Both the position numbers and the translations under genes were made by a program. From contig CAKTXR010000001.1 in the NCBI GenBank assembly GCA_934631025.1, forward strand, positions 62,001 to 126,000: DNA of 64,000 nucleotides. The letters are read 5' to 3'. Of this stretch, positions 59,769 through 64,000 are shown piece by piece. Within the stretch, counting starts at the first letter, position 1. Each line of letters opens with the position of its first letter. Origin of the DNA: an uncultured Clostridia bacterium (GTDB taxonomy: Bacteria; Bacillota; Clostridia; Christensenellales; Aristaeellaceae). The notes beneath the pieces are model-generated. The model worked only from the letters and a program-made list of their open reading frames with translations, was not told the origin of the DNA and made no database searches.

Positions 59769-61349
59769 ATGAAGAAACTGTCCCGTATGCTGGCGCTGGT
59801 CATGGCGCTGGTTCTGGCTCTGGGCTGCCTGCAGGCCGTCGCGACGGCTGAAGAGCTGCCCGAGGTCGACCTGGTCTACTGGTGCGGCGCGAACCCCGAC
59901 CAGAAGGACGCGGAGCTTGTGCTGGGCGAGATGAAGAAGGTCGCCAAGGAAGCGCTGAACGTCAATCTGGACATGGTCATCGTGGCCACGAGCGAGATCA
60001 AGGAAAAGTTCAACAAGGCTATGGCCGCGCAGGAGCGCATTGACCTGACCTGGACGGGCTATGTGCAGTCCATTCAGGAACTGGTCAATCTGGGCGCGCT
60101 GCTGCCCCTCGATGATCTGATGGAGAAGTACGGTCAGGATCTGATCGCTTCTCTGGATCCCGATCTGCTGAACGCGCACCGTCAGGCCGACGGCAAGCTG
60201 TATCAGTTCCCCGCCTGGCAGGGCATGGTCGGCAGCCGCAGCGCGCTGTATGTGCCCAAGGACGTTGTCGACGCGACTGTGGGCGAGCAGTGGGTTGCCG
60301 AGATGGAAAAGGCCATGAACGACAACTGCTACACCTACAGCGTTGAAGCGCAGGCCGCCGTTTATGACAAGTTCGAAGAGCTGCTGGCCGCCGCCAAGGA
60401 AGCGGGCAAGCTGGGTCTGGGCTACAGCACCGGCTATACGCTGAACGCGTGGTGGAACCAGAGCACTTTGAACGTCGGCAGCTGCGGTCGTGTTGCGATG
60501 AATGACGAAACCTTCACCGTTATCCCCGCCGCTGAGAGCGTGACCACCAAGTACGTCTATCAGAAGATGGCTGAGTGGTACGACAAGGGTTATATCCGCG
60601 AGGACGTTGCCTCTGTGGACAACGGTTCTGAGGACTGGTGCCGCGGCTGGAGCGATCCGGTCAGCGATCAGTGCTACATCAACTACAGCCACAACGGCTT
60701 TACCGACGATCTGAGCAAGGAAATGGCCGGCTGGACGAAGCCCCTGTACGCCATGCACTGCCAGCCCCACTGCTGGACGAGCCTGGGTCAGGCGACCGGC
60801 ACCTCCATCCCGTTCACGGCCAAGGAGCCTGAGCGCGCGATGATGTTCATGAACTGGCTGGTGACCAAGGACGAGAAGGCCATCGAGTTCTACAACCTCT
60901 ATTCCTACGGCATCGAGGGCAAGCACTACGAGTGGAACGCGGATCATACCGAGATCAAGGTGTTCGGCGGCGACGGTCAGGCTTCCTCTGACTTTGACTG
61001 GGGTCAGCGCCCGTGGATGATGGGCACTCTGCTCAACGCCTATTCCTGCGCGGTTTATCCTGCGTCTTACTATCAGGAACTGATCGAGCTGCAGAAGGAT
61101 GCGCCGACCTCTCCGCTGCTGGGCTTCAGCTTCGATTATACCGACGTTGAGACCGAGTACAACCTGCTGTCCTCTATCGACAAGGAGTACGGAGATATGC
61201 TGGGCCGCGGTTATCTGGGCGTGGCTGGCTGGGAAGCCAAGTACAACGAGTACGTTGACAAGCTGTATGCCGCCGGTATGCAGGACGTCATCGACGCCAT
61301 TCAGGAGCAGGTGACCGAGTTCGTGACCACCCGCAACCGCGCCTGGTAA
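59769..61349 (+). CDS. ABC transporter substrate-binding protein A (LplA-like)
   Basis: A 526-residue family 1 sugar-binding protein with signal peptide MKKLSRMLALVMALVLALGC followed by LQAVATAEE. The cysteine after ALG could be a weak lipobox, or the protein may be cleaved after ATA. The first 160 and last 200 residues are nearly the same as in the next gene. The middle (about 160-345) is much more different, which suggests different ligands on a common frame. AAGGAGGATG precedes the ATG. An inverted repeat (GCGATCCGTTCC with GGAGCGGATCGC, 61377-61411) without a T tract lies after the stop codon. Confidence 0.93.
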   Translation: MKKLSRMLALVMALVLALGCLQAVATAEELPEVDLVYWCGANPDQKDAELVLGEMKKVAKEALNVNLDMVIVATSEIKEKFNKAMAAQERIDLTWTGYVQSIQELVNLGALLPLDDLMEKYGQDLIASLDPDLLNAHRQADGKLYQFPAWQGMVGSRSALYVPKDVVDATVGEQWVAEMEKAMNDNCYTYSVEAQAAVYDKFEELLAAAKEAGKLGLGYSTGYTLNAWWNQSTLNVGSCGRVAMNDETFTVIPAAESVTTKYVYQKMAEWYDKGYIREDVASVDNGSEDWCRGWSDPVSDQCYINYSHNGFTDDLSKEMAGWTKPLYAMHCQPHCWTSLGQATGTSIPFTAKEPERAMMFMNWLVTKDEKAIEFYNLYSYGIEGKHYEWNADHTEIKVFGGDGQASSDFDWGQRPWMMGTLLNAYSCAVYPASYYQELIELQKDAPTSPLLGFSFDYTDVETEYNLLSSIDKEYGDMLGRGYLGVAGWEAKYNEYVDKLYAAGMQDVIDAIQEQVTEFVTTRNRAW

Positions 61350-61376
61350 TCGCAACAACTGAATCCATGATGAAGG

Positions 61377-61415
61377 GCGATCCGTTCCATGGCGACACGG
61401 AGCGGATCGCTCCTT
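61377..61415 (+). other. Hairpin between the paralogous binding-protein genes
   Basis: GCGATCCGTTCC pairs with GGAGCGGATCGC (two positions mismatched or G-U) around ATGGCGACAC. Only TCCTTT follows, so it is a weak terminator at best. It may set different mRNA levels for the two binding proteins or mark a segment boundary. Confidence 0.5.
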
Positions 61416-61506
61416 TGAACAGGCGAGACTTTCCTCACGCAAATCTCCATTTTTGATGCGAAGGGCCGAATCGGCCTTATGCAATAAAGCAAGGAGGATC
61501 ACACCC

Positions 61507-63099
61507 ATGAAGAAACTGTCCCGTATGCTGGCGCTGATTATGGCGCTGGTGCTCGCGCTGGGCTGCGCGCAGGCCGTCGCGGCGGCTGAGGAGCTGCCCG
61601 AGGTCGATCTGATCTACTGGTGCGGCGCGAACCCCGACCAGAAGGACGCGGAGCTTGTGCTGGGCGAGATGAAGAAGGTCGCCAAGGAAGGCATGAACGT
61701 CAATCTGGATATGGTCATCGTGGCCACGAGCGAGTACAAAGAGAAGTTCAACAAGGCCATGGCCGCGCAGGAGCGCGTCGACCTGACGTGGACGGGCTAC
61801 ATCCAGTCCATTCAGGAGCTGGTCAATCTGGGCGCTCTCATGCCGCTGGATGATCTGATGGCCGAGTACGGCAAGGATCTGATCGCGTCGCTGGACGAGC
61901 GTCTGCTGGACGCGCATCGTCAGGCCGACGGCAAGCTGTATCAGTTCCCCGCCTGGCAGGGCATGGTCGGCAACCGCAGCTACTATATGTTCCCCAAGGC
62001 CGCCGTGGACGCCACTCTGGGCGAAGCGTGGGTCGAGGAAATGCAGAAGCTGATGTACGACAACTGGGATAAGGACACCGTTGAGAACCAGAAGCCCGTT
62101 TATGAACAGCTCGAAAAGCTGCTCGCCGCCACTAAGGACGCGGGCGTGATGGGGCTGGGCTACAATCCCACCGGCGAATGCTCCTTCAGCAGCTGGTACA
62201 GCGGCAAGAGCATGGCGGGCGTGGGCAGCTACGGCTACATCGATCTGTGGGACGACACCTTCACCGTAAAGGCCAGCTGCGACAACCCATGGAATATCGA
62301 GCGCCACAAGATGATGGCCGAGTGGTACGACAAGGGCTATATCCGCGCGGACATCGCCTCCCTCGAATCCACGCAGGACGAAAAGCTGGCGGGCTTCCAG
62401 GATGAGACCGGCAATACGCCGTGCTACATCACCTACGGCCACAACGGCTTCACCGACGACCTGAGCAAGGAGCTGGCCGGCACGAAGATCGACGTTTACA
62501 CCGTGCACACCAACCCCTACTGCTGGACGACGCTGGGTCAGGCGACCGGCACCTCCATTCCGTTCACCTGCGGCGAGCCTGAGCGCGCGATGATGTTCAT
62601 GAACTGGCTGGTGACCAAGGACGAGAAGGCCATCGAGTTCTACAACCTCTATTCCTACGGCATCGAGGGCAAGCACTATGAGTGGAACGAAGAGCACACC
62701 GACATCAAGGTGTTCGGCGGCGACGGCCAGGCCGACAGCTCCTTCGATTGGGGTCAGCGCCCGTGGATGATGGGCACGCTGCTCAACGCCTATTCCTGCG
62801 CGGTCTATCCGGCTCCCTACTATGAGGAGCTGATCAAGCTGCAGGAGAGCGCCTACACCTCTCCGCTGCTGGGCTTCACCTTCGATTACAGCGACGTTGA
62901 AACCGAGTTTAACCTGCTCTCCTCCATCGGCAAGGAGTACGGCAGCATGCTGGATTGCGGCTATCTGGGCGCGGCCGGCGTGGAAGCCAAGGAGCAGGAG
63001 TATCGCGACAAGATGTACGCCGCGGGCCTGCAGGACGTTATCGACGCCATTCAGGAGCAGGTGACTGCGTTCGTCGAGAAGAACGAGCGCACCTGGTAA
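61507..63099 (+). CDS. ABC transporter substrate-binding protein B (LplA-like)
   Basis: A 530-residue paralogue of the protein encoded just upstream. The signal peptide (MKKLSRMLALIMALVLALGC) and the following 28 residues are almost the same in both, down to a run of identical DNA. Blocks NGFTDDLSK and GQATGTSIPF, and nearly all of the last 200 residues, are also shared. The central region differs, for example VGLGYNPTGECS-type loops replace LGYSTGYTLNAWW. GCAAGGAGGATCACACCC precedes the ATG at 61507. A strong terminator follows. Both probably feed the same permease pair with related but distinct oligosaccharides. Confidence 0.93.
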   Translation: MKKLSRMLALIMALVLALGCAQAVAAAEELPEVDLIYWCGANPDQKDAELVLGEMKKVAKEGMNVNLDMVIVATSEYKEKFNKAMAAQERVDLTWTGYIQSIQELVNLGALMPLDDLMAEYGKDLIASLDERLLDAHRQADGKLYQFPAWQGMVGNRSYYMFPKAAVDATLGEAWVEEMQKLMYDNWDKDTVENQKPVYEQLEKLLAATKDAGVMGLGYNPTGECSFSSWYSGKSMAGVGSYGYIDLWDDTFTVKASCDNPWNIERHKMMAEWYDKGYIRADIASLESTQDEKLAGFQDETGNTPCYITYGHNGFTDDLSKELAGTKIDVYTVHTNPYCWTTLGQATGTSIPFTCGEPERAMMFMNWLVTKDEKAIEFYNLYSYGIEGKHYEWNEEHTDIKVFGGDGQADSSFDWGQRPWMMGTLLNAYSCAVYPAPYYEELIKLQESAYTSPLLGFTFDYSDVETEFNLLSSIGKEYGSMLDCGYLGAAGVEAKEQEYRDKMYAAGLQDVIDAIQEQVTAFVEKNERTW

Positions 63100-63130
63100 A
63101 TCCTGATTTGAAGGCAGTCAATCCATAATA

Positions 63131-63175
63131 GAAGCCGCTTCGTTCCTCTGCGTGAGGGACGGAGCGGCTTTTTGG
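63131..63175 (+). terminator. Intrinsic terminator of the third transporter operon
   Basis: AAGCCGCTTCGTTCCTC pairs with GAGGGACGGAGCGGCTT around TGCGT and is followed by TTT, about 32 bases after the stop codon. Confidence 0.88.
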
Positions 63176-63251
63176 CGGACGAATTCCGAGCCGGACGGAA
63201 AATATTACGGATCGGCGCGCCAAAAGACGCGAAAAAGAAATACTTTCCCTA

Positions 63252-63281
63252 TTGTCTTTTGGCGTGTTTTGGGAGTACAAT
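63252..63281 (+). promoter_or_regulatory. Promoter of the small membrane-protein gene
   Basis: TTGTCT at 63252-63257 and TACAAT at 63276-63281 are 18 bases apart. Transcription would start near 63288, which excludes the far upstream in-frame ATGs. Confidence 0.65.
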
Positions 63282-63325
63282 ATAGAAGTTGTAATCTCTC
63301 TATGCCACAAAGGATGCTGATCGAC

Positions 63326-63838
63326 ATGGCCAAAACACGCCTGAAGCGCCCGACGCTCAGAAAGCACAGCCGAAACCTCGGCATTGTGCTTCGGCTGATA
63401 TTCTGCTTCCCGCTCGGGCTGTACGCCATGTGGACGCGCGCGCCCTGGTCGAAGTGGGCGAAGATCGCGGTTTCGGCGCTTGTCGCGGCGGTGCTGGTGG
63501 TCATCCTTACGCCCTCGACCAATCCGCCGGAAAGGCAGATCGGCGGCATCGTGACGGTGGACGGCGACCCGACCTACACGCTGCTCGGCCCGGAAGCGCC
63601 GGAAGATCGCGGCAAGATCGAAATCTATACGCCTCGACGCACGGCGATCATCGTCGAGGCCACGCCCACGCCCGCGCCGATCATCGTCTATTGCAATCCC
63701 GGCGGGCAGTATTATCACAGCGAGGACTGCGTTCACGTCCAGAAGGGCGAAACGCCGCAGGCCACGCTGGAGCAGGCGCTCAAGGCGGGCTATCGCCAGT
63801 GCCCGGAGTGCAACGCGCCCTCGGAGCTGGAAGGCTGA
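63326..63838 (+). CDS. Small membrane protein with C-terminal Cys/His domain
   Basis: A 170-residue protein of unknown function. A basic N-terminus (KTRLKRPTLRKHSRN) leads into two hydrophobic helices (about 22-40 and 46-66), the first with a short FPLGLYAMW segment. A Thr/Pro linker (VEATPTPAPI) carries a C-terminal domain of about 45 residues with YCNPGGQYYHSEDCVHV and QCPECN. The spacing of Cys, His, Cys, Cys and Cys suits one zinc or other metal site, like domains found at the ends of many Clostridia envelope and nuclease-like proteins. The start at 63326 follows AAAGGATG; ATGs at 63302 and 63314 are possible. The next gene starts two bases after its stop. Confidence 0.78.
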   Translation: MAKTRLKRPTLRKHSRNLGIVLRLIFCFPLGLYAMWTRAPWSKWAKIAVSALVAAVLVVILTPSTNPPERQIGGIVTVDGDPTYTLLGPEAPEDRGKIEIYTPRRTAIIVEATPTPAPIIVYCNPGGQYYHSEDCVHVQKGETPQATLEQALKAGYRQCPECNAPSELEG

Positions 63839-63839
63839 T

Positions 63840-64000
63840 ATGACTTATGAAGCGGAACGGATCGAGCGGATTGTGCGCGCGCTGAAGGCCCTGCGCATCC
63901 CGCTGATCGAAAACGAATATACACTGCACGATATGATCGCCGCCGTCCTCCAAGACGGCGGCTTTTGCGTATGCCACGAGGTCAGGCTCGCGCCGCGCTG
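63840..64000 (+). CDS. Hypothetical protein (3' partial)
   Basis: An open frame from the ATG at 63840 runs to the end of the window without a stop (53 complete codons). The start lies one base after the previous stop codon, with GGAAGG upstream, so the two genes form an operon. The visible part is helical and charged (YEAERIERIVRALKALRIPL), then CVCHEVRLAPRC. I do not recognise it. The Cys and His residues near the cut end could start a metal site. Confidence 0.6.
   Translation, partial: MTYEAERIERIVRALKALRIPLIENEYTLHDMIAAVLQDGGFCVCHEVRLAPR

Overview
This window is a 64 kb piece of a moderately GC-rich, Gram-positive-type genome. LPXTG/sortase pili, SipS-like signal peptidase, LplB/LplC-type sugar transporters without their own ATPase, YesM/YesN-type two-component regulation, LoaP-controlled polysaccharide genes and AGGAGG ribosome binding sites all point to a gut-type member of the Clostridia (Bacillota). 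The species cannot be named from the sequence. Almost every gene is intact and closely spaced. No insertion sequence, prophage, rRNA gene or CRISPR array is visible.

Layout. 1-1.6 kb: end of a sugar-binding-protein gene. 1.7-2.45 kb: a seven-gene tRNA operon (Pro, Glu, CAT-Met/Ile2, Asp, Thr, Tyr, Leu) with a near-consensus promoter and a terminator. 2.6-4.4 kb: a shortened MocR-type regulator divergent from an ECF transporter S component. 4.5-6.4 kb: a double-HTH protein, then an XRE regulator divergent from a serine recombinase. 6.6-21.1 kb: a LoaP-headed exopolysaccharide operon with LCP protein, CpsC/CpsD/CpsB phosphoregulation, UDP-glucuronate and UDP-xylose synthesis, an initiating sugar transferase, a PssD/PssE pair, glycosyltransferases, an acetyltransferase, Wzy and Wzx. 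21.2-26.2 kb: two secreted repeat proteins (Fn3 and BspA-like LRR). 26.4-36.5 kb: a pilus operon with a coiled-coil protein, signal peptidase, a 1721-residue CHAP/VWA adhesin, a backbone pilin, two sortases and a minor pilin.

36.5-45.7 kb: a minus-strand carbohydrate locus (two permeases, binding protein, a large multidomain GH-like protein) divergent from a membrane-bound AraC regulator. 45.7-46.7 kb: a patatin-like lipase. 47.2-53.6 kb: a second permease/permease/binding-protein operon facing a YesM/YesN-type kinase-regulator pair. 53.9-57.5 kb: a heterodimeric ABC exporter with one degenerate ATP site. 57.8-63.1 kb: a third transporter operon ending in two mosaic paralogous binding proteins. 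63.3-64 kb: a small membrane protein with a Cys/His tail and the start of an unrecognised gene.

The common theme is a cell surface built for a glycan-rich habitat. A capsule is made under processive antitermination, wall-anchored pili carry a probable peptidoglycan-cleaving adhesin, repeat adhesins are secreted, and three importers for sugars or oligosaccharides must borrow an ATPase encoded elsewhere. The most unusual items are the CHAP-VWA pilus adhesin with Cys/His repeats, the GH-like/isomerase-like fusion protein, the MocR regulator without its PLP lysine, and the mosaic binding-protein pair.
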